A stretch of DNA of 64,000 bases from Dryomyza anilis (lineage: Eukaryota; Arthropoda; Insecta; Diptera; Dryomyzidae). The DNA lies in assembly GCA_951804985.1 (NCBI GenBank), contig OX638131.1, positions 86,564,349-86,628,348 of the forward strand. Direction: 5' to 3'. The notes below the pieces were generated by a model. The model was not told the origin of the DNA and did not search any database. It saw only the letters and a program-made list of their open reading frames with translations. Below, one piece after another: positions 45,400 through 55,871 of the stretch; the stretch's first letter is position 1; each line of letters starts with the position of its first letter. Made by a program: the position numbers and the translations under genes.

Positions 45400-46310
45400 G
45401 CAAAAATGAACTCAACCAATAGTCATTATTGTAATTGACGAATTCGAGGCAAACGCAATGACATAAAAGTTATTTATCGAAACAAATGCGTATCTCAAAG
45501 ATACATCAGTATATATACATTCTACTTTATATGAATACAACAAAATGCGCACAATAACAACAATGTGAAGGAAAATTGTTTAATTTTCTGGAACTCATCA
45601 TATGCAAGGCCATAAATTATCAAAAAATGAAACTAAATAACTTCGAAGAATGAATTATGACGGTTCTAATTGACTGAAATATGTATCTGCTGCTGCTGCT
45701 TGCTGGCTGCTTTCCATCACTGCGTGCGCTCAGAGTATCTTTGAGATACTTCACAACACTTACTATGTCTATGAAGTTGATTTTTCTCTTGAATCCACAA
45801 AATAACACATACAATAATATTATAGTCTGGGACAAAAAAATTATTTTGTGGCTGTTATAATGTTGTTGAACAGCAATATAGTCAAAGTATCTGCGTATCT
45901 GAGGAATCTGCTTTATTTTAACCAACAGAAAAGTGAAAAAAAAAAAAAAACAATAATAAAAACGTACTGTGTCTCCGCATGGTAGTCGCTCTCGAGGCGA
46001 TAACAACAAAACCTAGAGGCGGAAAAGAAACCCATTGCAATAGCAGGCAGCTCGATTGCAGTGCGAGTATCTCACAGATACACGTCTCGTTTCGTCTGCA
46101 GCAGCGACAGCGGCAGCGAAGAAAGGAAACGCCAACCGAGAGTAATGGAAGAAATGGATTTTTGACAGATTTATGACTATCGAGCCGTCTTGAATTTTTT
46201 GAATTATTGCCATCGAAATAGACGAAAAACGCTCAACCAACTCGAAGGAACGGCTTGCAAGCGTCATTCATGAAAGGAAATGCTTTCATTTCGTATCTAT
46301 AAGATTCAGT
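45400..46310. promoter_or_regulatory. Candidate cis-regulatory island with three GTATCT-NNN-AGATAC palindromes
   Basis: The densest motif island. GTATCTCAAAGATAC is at 45,490-45,504, GTATCTTTGAGATAC at 45,735-45,749 and GTATCTCACAGATAC at 46,067-46,081: the same inverted hexamers with exactly three bases between. The direct pair GTATCTGCGTATCTGAGG at 45,887-45,904 nearly equals the one at 15,754. Single GTATCT sites lie at ~45,680 and ~46,294. CTGCTGCTGCTTGCTGGCTGC is interrupted simple repeat near 45,685-45,705. Flanks of the palindromes differ, so they are not copies of one repeat. Binding by a dimeric or twofold protein is inferred. Confidence 0.5.
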
Positions 46311-46840
46311 AATATCTGTTTTTTTTTATTTTTTGCTTATTTTTTGTTATTGTAGTTTTTTGGCTTTGTTCTACTTAGTGGTATGGTTACTTTACTTAAA
46401 CGAGCTGGAGGTCCCTTTTGTTAATGTGCTGCTGAAGCGGTTTTCTATTGTTAAATTTTATTTATAACAAAAATAAAAAAAAAAAGAAATGAAAAAACAG
46501 AAAACTCCCAACTTCATAAATGCTTGAGAAGATCTGCCAGATCTGCGCTATGTCTCTCAAACAAATGTATTTCAACTCATTATGAAAGATTTATTGTTTT
46601 ATTATGAATTTGTATACAGTTATGTAATTTACCACTACTGCAGCTGGTTGATTTTTTTTTCTAAGTGAATAATTTTTCCTATCGTTTTGTAAATACCTAA
46701 AAAAAAAAAATAAAAAAAAAATCTTAAAAAATGTTCGTTATATAATAAACATGTTCCTCCATTATTGCGACTCTCGGGAAAAATACCTCTTCATTATTTT
46801 CTTAAAGATTCCATCAATTATTAATACGATAGCTTAGTAT
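46311..46840. other. AT-rich spacer, no feature seen
   Basis: T- and A-runs; GATCTGCCAGATCTGCG near 46,530 is a short near-palindrome. Nothing else recognised. Confidence 0.4.
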
Positions 46841-47268
46841 CCCTAGTAGAAATTTACCCGATGCGCCATCGGGAAATGATCGGGTTTACGTTGTGTAAGC
46901 CCTGTTAGAGAAAATATGATCATTGACTTTGCATGCCCTTATCATGCTTACCATAGCAGGGTTTACATTACCTAAACAGTCAATGTTCCCGATCATAGCT
47001 ACATTACTTGTTCCTCATAACGAAATTAGCATCAGTCAATGATCGAGATTAATGAGAGAAACCCTATTATGCTCGGGCTCAGACAAGGCAATTGTCGGGT
47101 AAATATTAAAATGGGGAATTGCCGATCAGTACATAATCATGGCCTGAGGTCAATACATGATCAGGACACTGCGTTACAAGGACATTATGGGCCTCGTCAT
47201 ATCCCGATCATCTCAAATAATGACATGATCACTTCATGACCATGGCCCTACCAAAATTTATACTAGGG
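46841..47268. mobile_element. MITE family CCCTAGTAG, copy 2
   Basis: 428 bp, ends CCCTAGTAGAAATTT and AAATTTATACTAGGG, flanked by AT on both sides. It aligns along its length with 4,037-4,480 (GCGCCATCGGGAAATGATC, CAGGACACTGCGTTACAAGG). Confidence 0.85.
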
Positions 47269-47484
47269 ATACTCTGAAAAATATCATGAAATTGCATTTA
47301 AATTGGTCCAGAGGACAATAATTGAATTAGTATTTTTATTTAAATTATAGAAATATATATGAACTCAAAAATAAATACATAATAATTGGTAATATTATAT
47401 ATTACTTGATATTTTAATCGATAATTACCATTAATATCGATTAAAATAATAAGTTATACTATTGACTAATTTTAATAGTAAAAC

Positions 47485-48110
47485 CAGTTGGGAAGGTTAG
47501 ATCACATGGGAAATTTTAGAGTAGGGACATTTTATAGTAGGTGTTATTATAATAGTTAGGATTATCAAAATTATAGTCGGTCTAAGCCGACTATAAATAC
47601 ACATATGTGTGGTTACCTTTCAAAGTTGTATTTAGGTCACCAGGGTATACGAATACTGAAAATAACTACAAACTTTCAATCGCTGAAGAATTTCCATTCA
47701 TTTGATACTCATATTTACATATGGTTAGGTGCACCGAATTTCGAGTCGTTTCGCGGGAGAACATTGTTTTTATGTATTTGAGCATGAAGTCAATATATAT
47801 TTGACCAAAAAAAGTTTACCTGAACACATATACAGTAAAATTCACCAGTAGATGTGTTTTATATGATAAATTTGAACATAAGTGGTCGGTTCACTTGTCA
47901 TAATGGACTGATCATGCCCATTTTCACTTACAGACAGCGTAGATATATAAGTTTCATTTATTTAGCTCTTCTAGTTTTTCTGTAATCGTGATTTCAACAG
48001 ACAGACAGACAAGAATATATATACTTTTCCATACCGGAGATGCTTCCTTCTGGGTGTTACAAATGGCGTACCACACTCAATATACCCTTTCACTCTTAGT
48101 GTAGGGTATA
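47485..48110 (+). repeat. TATACCCT-hairpin dispersed repeat, copy 1
   Basis: Order of blocks: GGTTAGATCACATGGGAAAT, CGGTCTAAGCCGACTATAAA, GGTCACCAGGGTATACGAAT, AAATAACTACAAACTT, GAACATAAGTGGTCGG, CAGACAGACAGACAAG, then a terminal 30-bp piece TATACCCTTTCACTCTTAG-TGTAGGGTATA (48,081-48,110) whose ends are inverted. Same order at 55,256-55,845 and, inverted, at 61,083-61,935. No coding frame. Class unknown. Confidence 0.75.
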
Positions 48111-48310
48111 AAAACTATCAATTGTATAGTATTTTGGAGTTTAGAACTTGAGTTAGGGTAATGATCAGAAACTGATTATTATATTTTTACATAGTCAAAA
48201 TTATTTACAACATGATTTCCCATGTAATTGGTGGGAACATGACAAAATACAAATACGATATTCAGTTCCCAATACAATTTATTTTTATTAAATAAAACAT
48301 AAAACAATTA

Positions 48311-49007
48311 AAATATAATAATAATAATAGTTTGGCACTACAGTCCTATAAGAACTTAGGCCGAGCTCTCTCACACAGAAAAAATAATCGACATAAATAT
48401 AGCAACCGATATTAATTGCATTAATTAATCAATACAGCAATGAAATTTATTAAATTTTTGAAAACATTTGCTATTGTTTGTTATATAAGCAATTGCGTTC
48501 GTTAATATGAATATTTGTACGTCAATGCAACAAATAATTTAATCGGCGCAGTTTTAGCAAATATAATTGCTGAAACTGCGCCGACTAATTTATTTGCTGC
48601 ATTGATGTACAAATATTCATATTAGCAAACGGAATTGCTGATTTAACGAAGAATTGTAAATGTTTTCATTAAATTAGTGAATTTCATTGCTGGATTGATT
48701 AATGAATGCAATTAATATCGGTTGCTGTATTTACGTCGATTAATTTTTCTGTGCACCATTTTGAGCTGTGCGTGTTATATTTGTACTCAAAGTGTTGGGG
48801 ACCTATTGTTTATTGCCGAATCCGAACGTCTGGTGAGAACTTTTCATAGGCAATGTTTTACTCTCGTAGGTTTGCCATTTACTGACTAGAGGTAGCTCGG
48901 TATAGAAAAATGTTTCTATGAAAAGATGTTGTTAGCCCCAGTCCAGGCTTGAACCAGGGACCTTTCGGCTCGCAGTCCAACGCACTAACCACTGAGCTGC
49001 CGCGGCT
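48311..49007 (-). mobile_element. tRNA-headed SINE, copy d, split by a MITE
   Basis: Tail at ~48,311 (TATAATAATAATAATAG), body interrupted at 48,374-48,753 by a family-1 MITE, and tRNA-like head 48,935-49,006 on the minus strand. ACAATTA flanks both sides (48,304-48,310 and 49,008-49,014). Excluding the MITE the length is about 315 bp. Confidence 0.9.
48374..48753. mobile_element. Palindromic MITE family 1, intact 380-bp copy inside SINE d
   Basis: Ends CACAGAAAAAATAATCGAC and complement TTTTTCTGTG. The interrupted SINE reads CTCTCA here and CACCATTTT after; uninterrupted SINE copies read CTCTCACCATTTT. The duplication is therefore exactly CA (2 bp) and element ends are fixed. The element is one long palindrome with a central GGCGCAGTTTTAGC / GCTGAAACTGCGCC hairpin. 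Confidence 0.93.
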
Positions 49008-49029
49008 ACAATTACCTTATTAGAAAAAA

Positions 49030-49975
49030 ATATAATTACCCAGCTTTTCATGTCTCGGAGACACGGTGATCTAGAAGTAATCATGACAAGTATGACAAAA
49101 ATGGGTATAAAAAGTAAAAATATATTCATCATCATTTCTAGTTTAAAAATCCGTTTGAACCACAATGCTACCATTTCCCTTTCTCAAGATATCATAATAT
49201 ACGTTCAATTTAAAAGATTTTTACAATTTGTCTATATTTCCTATTAAAAATAATGGCAACATTTTTTTTTTTTAATTTAACTCTGATTTTTTTTTATTTT
49301 GTACTTCTATATGGCCTACTGAAGAAAAGTGTTGTATATTCTAATACCCCTACACGGCTGGGTTAGGCGCTATGGGCTCCGAAAATGTTCAAAGGATAAC
49401 CAATATATTTCGTTATTTTGTAGTGAAATGGTTCATACATTAAAATTGTGACGAAAACCATTAAAAATTGTGGTTAATCGTTAAGACTCAAACTTTAAGT
49501 GTTCAGTGTAAATCATCCTTAGGATGTTCCCTATAATCGCTCCTTATACAATAGAAACGTACTCTGAAGCATTTCGCCAAAAAAAGACGAACTCTATTAG
49601 TTATCCTCTGAACCATTTCGGAGCCCATAGTGTCTAACCCAGACGTGTAGTGGTATAAGAATATACAACACTTTTTATTAGTAGACCATATAGAAGCACA
49701 AAATAAAAAATAAAATCGGTGCTCAATTGAAAATTTAGCCATTTTGCCGCACTGTGATTTATATTTTTAATAAGAAATAGAGTTGATAAAATTCTTTGAA
49801 ATTGAACGTAAATGACGATATCTTGAGAAAAGGAAATGGTAGGATTTTAGTTCAAACGAATTTTTAAACTAGAAATGATGATGAATATATTTGTACTATT
49901 TGTACTTTTTATACTCATTTTTTTTAATACTTGTGATTGCTTCTAGATCACCGTGGAGACCTCCAATGCAGAAGC
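49030..49975. mobile_element. Fold-back element with ~380-bp arms
   Basis: Left arm ~49,040-49,420 and right arm ~49,590-49,960 are inverted. CACGGTGATCTAGAAG pairs with CTTCTAGATCACCGTG, ATATTCATCATCATTTCTAG with its complement, GAAAAGTGTTGTATATTCT with AGAATATACAACACTTTTT, and GCCCATAGTGTCTAACCCAG with CTGGGTTAGGCGCTATGGGC. Spacer ~170 bp. It starts right after SINE d. A short piece of the arm tip (CATGTCTCGGAGACC) is also at ~34,495. No transposase. Confidence 0.8.
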
Positions 49976-51360
49976 TTTATCGAATATAAATATGTTACAT
50001 ATATATTTTATATATATTTTTATATATTTTATATATATTTTTATATATTTTATATATATTTTTTTTAATTTTCTAGTACATTAAATTTCTTTGACAAGAT
50101 ACAATATTTAAATATTAATTGCATCAAATCGCTTTTCGAAGCAATCTCAACAGAATATCTATCTACCATGTTGCTCCATTTTGAAGCTCGATATCGTTAT
50201 GAAAAAGTGAATTGAATTCTTCTTCTTACCGTATTGATGTCGTAACTATATCGCAACGAATAACATACTGGGTATGAACTAATTATACTGCTCATGTAAA
50301 TGTTCGGATTATAACATAGTAAAACTCAATGACCTGTATATGTACATCACATACTATAGATCACAGTATATATTAGGAAAATGTCAGAAAGTAGATTTTC
50401 AACTTTCTGTATTTTGTAACAAACGACGAAACGAAAATTTGACATAAAAATTTTGTCACACAAATTTTTATTTCAGTTTACTTGATTTCTTAAATATGGA
50501 AATTTGTTTAAACTACATCACTTTCGTTGAATAGTCTTTCGTTTCGATATACAGAAAGAGGCACTTAATTTATTTATTTGTTTTTAGTATATCTGGAGTT
50601 TAAATTTCATTTTATAATTGTTAATAATCGGTTCCCATCCTCTACTACATCGACTAAAACCCTAAGAAGGTTCCCTTATTAGGTAAGATTTGTTTTTCGT
50701 ATTTCCCATGTAACTTTTCGGGTTATGAGAGCCATAGATCGAACTTTATCAATATCAGCACATTATAGCATTATTATAATTCAGCACATTATAATTCTTT
50801 TTTTATAATTCTTTTTGCCAATTAGTTCAAAAAAAATATACCATTAATATCGCTAGAGTACGTATTTCGGGGTACGTACATTCGGGTTATGCCAAATTAA
50901 AAACACAAAACTCTTGTACCAATCATAACCATACATAGACCGTACAGAATAAAAAAAAAAAAAAACAGAAAGTAATCTTTCTTCCCATGGAAAATTTTGA
51001 AATATCACATATTCGAAACAAATATGTCGTAATGTGTGCAGGAGAAAAACAATTGGTGGTCTACAGAATAACAGTATTTACTAATACTTAAAATAACTAC
51101 AAACTATTGCTAAGTATAATCCTTTCAATTGAGTACCCATATCGCAAAAGCGCAAAAAGCGAAACCATAAGTTCAATAAATAATTACAGTATTGTTGATT
51201 TCTTCGAATTTTTTGTCAATTTATTGGAACTTTTTGAATGTCTAATCGTCAAAATATTAAATATATGTTATCTATTGTGAAATTAAACCATTGAAGTATT
51301 GAACATTTTTTATTTTGTACTTTTTATCAGAACGATTTATCGCAAGGGTAACGTAACAGT
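49976..51360. other. AT-rich spacer with a short AT minisatellite
   Basis: 49,997-50,068 is ~3 copies of a 22-bp TATATATTTTTATATATTTT-type unit. 51,060-51,150 resembles part of the TATACCCT repeat (AAATAACTACAAACT). No gene. Confidence 0.45.
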
Positions 51361-51672
51361 ATGTAGCGTCGGTAGCTCAAGTTTAGTGCGTGTGACTGCG
51401 AGCTGAAAGGTCCCCGGTTCAATCCTGTACTAGGGCTAACAACATCTTTTCATAGAAACATTTTCTTTACCGCGCTACCTCTCGGCAGTAAATGGCAAAC
51501 CTACGAGAGTAAAACATTGCCTATGAAAAGCTCGCACGCGCCGTTCGGTTTCGGCAATAAATTGTAGGTCCCCCACTTTGAGTACAAATATATCACGCAC
51601 AGTTCAAAATGGTGAGAGAGCTCTGCCTAAATTATTATAGGACTGTAGCGCTAAACTATTAATTATTATTAT
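51361..51672 (+). mobile_element. tRNA-headed SINE, copy e
   Basis: A more diverged copy: head starts near 51,366 (GCGTCGGTAGCTCAAG) with B-box-like GGTTCAATCCT intact; body and (ATT)n tail as in copy c. A perfect 12-bp duplication TAACGTAACAGT is at 51,349-51,360 and 51,673-51,684. The intact long duplication contrasts with the diverged head, so an already diverged source copy may have been mobilised. Confidence 0.93.
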
Positions 51673-51684
51673 TAACGTAACAGT

Positions 51685-52789
51685 CTTTCTTGTAACATAA
51701 CAGTCCGATTATTTATGCTTCTATAGAACTCAAGACCGAATTGTTCAGCGCAATTAAAATTTAATTATAAAATTTAATATTGATATTTTGTGGTTATTTT
51801 TATATATTTCATCATAAAGTTTTATTTAAAACAAGTTTTTTTCAGCCAGTAAAGTAGATTTTTTTTTGTTCTGGTAGATTTTAGTGCTATATAAAGTATA
51901 TTTACAAAAGTCGGCGGGGCACAGGTCACAATCTACCGATCACGCTTTTTTTTAATACCTGACAGCTAGTCTATACAAGTAATTTCCAGCCTGAGTTTCA
52001 ATGATTTCATTTCTCTGATTTTCTTATAATCTTGATTTGCACAGACAGACGGACTCATTGGCGACCATGCCTACTTCTGTTTCTTAAAAATGGATTACCA
52101 AATTGAATATGCCTCTTCACTTTTGGGGTACGGTACTTTTTTGTTTCGATATCACAGAAACATCAACGATATTCTTTAAAAATTCGATTCGATTTATTAA
52201 TGACATCAAATTTTTATGTTGAACCCATTAAGTAAATTGTTTAATACATCTGTAGACTACGGTTCTTGGTATACTGACCCTGGTATTTTAGTATTTCGGG
52301 AGTTTAAATTAAAAAGAACTGCATAAAAATCTACAAACCGCGATCATTCTCAAAGCCTCCTCTAAAAAAAATACGAAACAACAAAAATAATTGAAAAATC
52401 AATTCGATATTGGAATCAGATATTTAAATTGTTTGAGACATCTGGCGTCTCCGAGTTCTGATATAGTGGTATACGTATTTTAGCATTTTTTGATTTCAAA
52501 TTGTAAAACTAAATTAAGTTGACAAAACGTTGACTTTAAGTTGACTTCTAGTCAACAAAGTAACATAATGAAGAAGATACCAAAAACTACACTATCCTGT
52601 TTTATAACAAATTCCAATTAAACTAAAAGTTAAATTAAATTGACCTCAAATCAGCATTTAAACCTTTAGTCTTTCTGCTTAACAGAATGGATCAGTAAAA
52701 GATCATCAAAAGTTCAAATCACAGATCGTTTGAAAAATTGTTTTCGACTAAAATACAAAAACCCATTGTGTGACTGTTGTCAACTTTTT
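51685..52789. other. AT-rich spacer with a dispersed-repeat fragment
   Basis: 51,890-52,140 matches the TATACCCT repeat loosely: GTCGGCGGGGCACAGGTCACA, TCTTGATTTGCACAGACAGAC, and GGGGTACGGTA at the end. The remainder is AT-rich without recognised features. Confidence 0.4.
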
Positions 52790-53870
52790 TTTTCAGTTTC
52801 AAAGAATTCTTACACACAATGCGACGACGCGACGGATCGCCCAAAAAGATCACTTTCAACACATTTGGAAATTTGAACATCACAACTTGTTGCCTGGTAT
52901 TTTATTTGCATAAAATTGAAGGCATACTTAATAAATCTTGATCGCAGAAAAATCGTGCAATACTTGTCTTTTGTCAACGAAATGATCTGCTTATGTAAGC
53001 AACAAGATCGTCGTTGTGTCTTCGTTTTTGTCGATGTCATTGTCTCTCTGATCATGTGGTTGGGGTTGTGTGCCATCAATGCGCGATTGTATTTTATCGT
53101 TATCCTTTGGACGATGTCAAAGCGATTGTTTTGTTAAAAAAAAACGAATAAAAAAAAATAGCAAAATAAAAAATAGCACCAAAAAATATGAATAAACAAT
53201 CGACGATCAATGTTTGGTATGCGATCAAGCAATGTGCACGAAGTCAATACAATATGGTTCAGTCATGGTTCAGAAAAAAACTAAAAAAAAAAAACAAAAA
53301 ACTTTGAAACCCATTTAAATGATATCCTTTGGCGAGTTATTTATGTCCGCTGCAATTTATTAACGAACTCGAGGAAAAATGTGGTCCGCGATCACAACGA
53401 TCGATCCGATCCTTCAAGGAATACTACACTCTAAAGGCTTAGCACTCAGTTTGAAATGCTACAACAAGAAACTGAAATTGCAAAAAAAAAAACAAAGCTC
53501 TTGACACATTGATTAATGGCGCTCAATTTGGTAAATTCGCGAATTTCTGCCACTCACCACCACGTTTTGTGCTTTTTTTCGCAGAATATTTTAAATAAAT
53601 TTTCCAAATTTATGTCATTCTAACAGCGCATTGGACAGGTGGTTGTTCAGCAGAACCACAACCCAAAAAACATAAAAAAAAGAAACAACCACATGTTGTT
53701 TCTGCGGAAATAACAAAGTAACCACTATACGATCATTTGCAGTTTGCACGATCATTCAGTAATCGATATTCTTCTGGCAAATGATTATAATGGAGATACG
53801 GTAGTAGTTAATGTTGCTAAATAGTTCTTGATAATGCTACACGTGACTTGATCATAGGTTTGTTTCATTG
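52790..53870. promoter_or_regulatory. Candidate cis-regulatory island rich in CGATC words
   Basis: About 15 GATC tetramers in ~1.05 kb against ~4 expected by chance. They include CGATCA or TGATCG at ~52,940, 53,207, 53,222, 53,390, 53,728 and 53,748 and the cluster CGATCGATCCGATCC at ~53,398. Two sites extend to CGATCATT. GTATCT words are absent except one AGATAC near 53,793. Open frames on both strands here are short and unconvincing. Regulatory role inferred. Confidence 0.35.
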
Positions 53871-54433
53871 GTAATGCATTCCACACGCTGCAAAAAAAGG
53901 GCTCTCCCAAACATAATTTTGCAGGCATTACATATATCTTTAGAGCTTTATGCAAACAAAGGTTTTATTTCATTTTCAAACATTATTATAATATCAGCCA
54001 AACATATTCTTGTTTTCGTTCAAACATATTTTTGTTCAGAATGAATATATTGCAAACATATATATATATGTTTGTACGCGGAAATATCAAACATACATAT
54101 ATTAATATCTGATGAAAAATATATATTTCTATAGAAACATTAATATAGTAAATTCATGTAAATCCGCGATTAAAGCAATTTATGTTTAAATATCGTATAC
54201 TAATATTTCAATCTGAACAAAATAATAATACAATTCAATTATAATGTATTTAGATATTACTCCCAATATTTATATGGTGATTTCGAATTACGTTATAATT
54301 ACATTCAAGCATATTCAAACAAATCTTTTCTATCCGTGTACATTCAAGATTATTATTGTAAAGAAAAAGCAGTCCAGTTTAAATTATGATACAATTTTTC
54401 TACCTTACAAAGGAGGTTCATAACAAAAATCCT
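53871..54433. other. AT-rich, possibly a degraded CAC-ended element
   Basis: CACGCTGCAAAAAAAGG at ~53,883 and TTTTCTATCCGTG at ~54,327-54,339 could be diverged inverted ends. Between them CAAACATA and TATGTTTG words form nested palindromes (GCAAACATATATATATATGT at ~54,053). Flanking dinucleotides do not match, so I do not call it firmly. Confidence 0.3.
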
Positions 54434-55255
54434 CACAGAAAAAAAATGTACATCATATTAATGAATACCGTTCTTTAAACCATGGTTCATTGTATTGAAG
54501 AACCATTCATAATATTAATGACTAATGACATCAACGTTATGAATGCGATCATAAATATGATAAATTGTATAATGCTTGCTCGACATGTATAAATTAGTAA
54601 AATGTTTTCTAATATGTATATTTATTTATAATTACAACTTTTTATTATTAAAAAGTTATATAAATATATAAAAATATATTTAATTTTTTTTTTAAGATTT
54701 TTTTTTTTTAGATTTTTTTTTTCGGACAAACGAAAAATATTTTTTTTTCTCGGATATTTCTTTTTATATATTTTTTTTTTTTTATATTTTTTTTTTTTGA
54801 GATTTTTTTTTTCGGACAAAAATTTTTTACGAAAAATATTTTTTTTTCTCGGATATTTCTTTTTAATTTTGTTCCAACAACATTTGTTTAAGGACATTTT
54901 TTTCGAATTGCTTTCGATTTTTTTTTGTTGAAAAATTCGTAAAAAAAATGTCCATCAATTAATATATTTAAAAAAAAAATTAGTGCAACAATATTCATCA
55001 TATTGAATATTATATTCATAAATATTATGAACAATTCACAAAAAAATTATATTATTCATAGAAATTATGATTATATTCATCAATTGACGATTCAAATTCA
55101 TTGTTCTTTACTATGATGTTTGATAGTATGAATAAGTTCATATATATAATGAATGCATTCATCAATATGTCATTTAATGAACGGTGATAGCAAAATGTTG
55201 AATCTGGTAGTAGGTAGAAAAATTCATAATATTTATGAAAAAATTCATCATGTAG
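54434..55255. mobile_element. Palindromic MITE family 2, copy b, right end lost
   Basis: Begins CACAGAAAAAAAATG, with TTCATTGTATTGAAGAACCA, the core TTGCTCGACATGTATAAATT at ~54,573 and a long A/T-run centre (54,670-54,880). It is inverted relative to the copy at 20.7 kb. It ends without a terminus at ~55,255, where the dispersed repeat begins. Confidence 0.75.
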
Positions 55256-55845
55256 GGTATTAAACACATATGCGTTAATGTGTGCGGTTACCATTTAAAG
55301 TGGTGCATAGCGGTCACCAGGGTATACGAATCCAGAAAATAACTACAAACTTGCAATCACTGAGGAATTTCCTTTCATTTGATACCTATATGTACAAATC
55401 GGTAGGTGTACCGAATTACGATATTTTTTAGGAACCCCGTGTCGGTTCACTGGAAAACTTTTTTTTTAAATATTTGAGAATTTTTTTGACCAAAAAAGTT
55501 AATTTAAGCCCGTATAAGTAAAATTCATCTGCAGATGTGAATTTTATAAGGTATTTGAACATAAGTGGTCGGAGCACAGGTTACATTGAACTGATCATAT
55601 CAATTTTCTTGTTGGTACAGCGATAAATAGGTTATCTAAATTAGGAGTTTTATTGATCTAGCTCTTCTAATTTTTCAGTAATTGTGATTTCAACCGACAG
55701 ACAGAAAGTCATCGCTAAATTGACTCAGGAGGTCATGGTGTTCAAGAATATAAATATACTTTTCCATACTGGATATGCTTCTTTCTGGGTGTTACAAACG
55801 GCGTACTAAAGTGAATATACCTTTTCACTCTTAGTGTAGGGTATA
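55256..55845 (+). repeat. TATACCCT-hairpin dispersed repeat, copy 2
   Basis: Same block order as 47,485-48,110: GTGTGCGGTTACC, GGTCACCAGGGTATACGAAT, AAATAACTACAAACTTGCAA, GAACATAAGTGGTCGG, GACAGACAGAAAG, ACTCAGGAGGTCATGG, then TATACC-TTTTCACTCTTAGTG-TAGGGTATA. It abuts and appears to truncate the family-2 MITE. Confidence 0.75.
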
Positions 55846-55871
55846 AAAAATTTGAAAAAAATATATAATTA

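Noticed and set aside
52810..53137. Overlapping 89- and 73-codon frames on opposite strands
   Set aside because: No domain or composition signal; they lie in the CGATC-rich island and appear by chance.
53882..54339. Possible further CAC-ended palindromic element
   Set aside because: Ends pair poorly and flanking dinucleotides differ, so boundaries cannot be supported.
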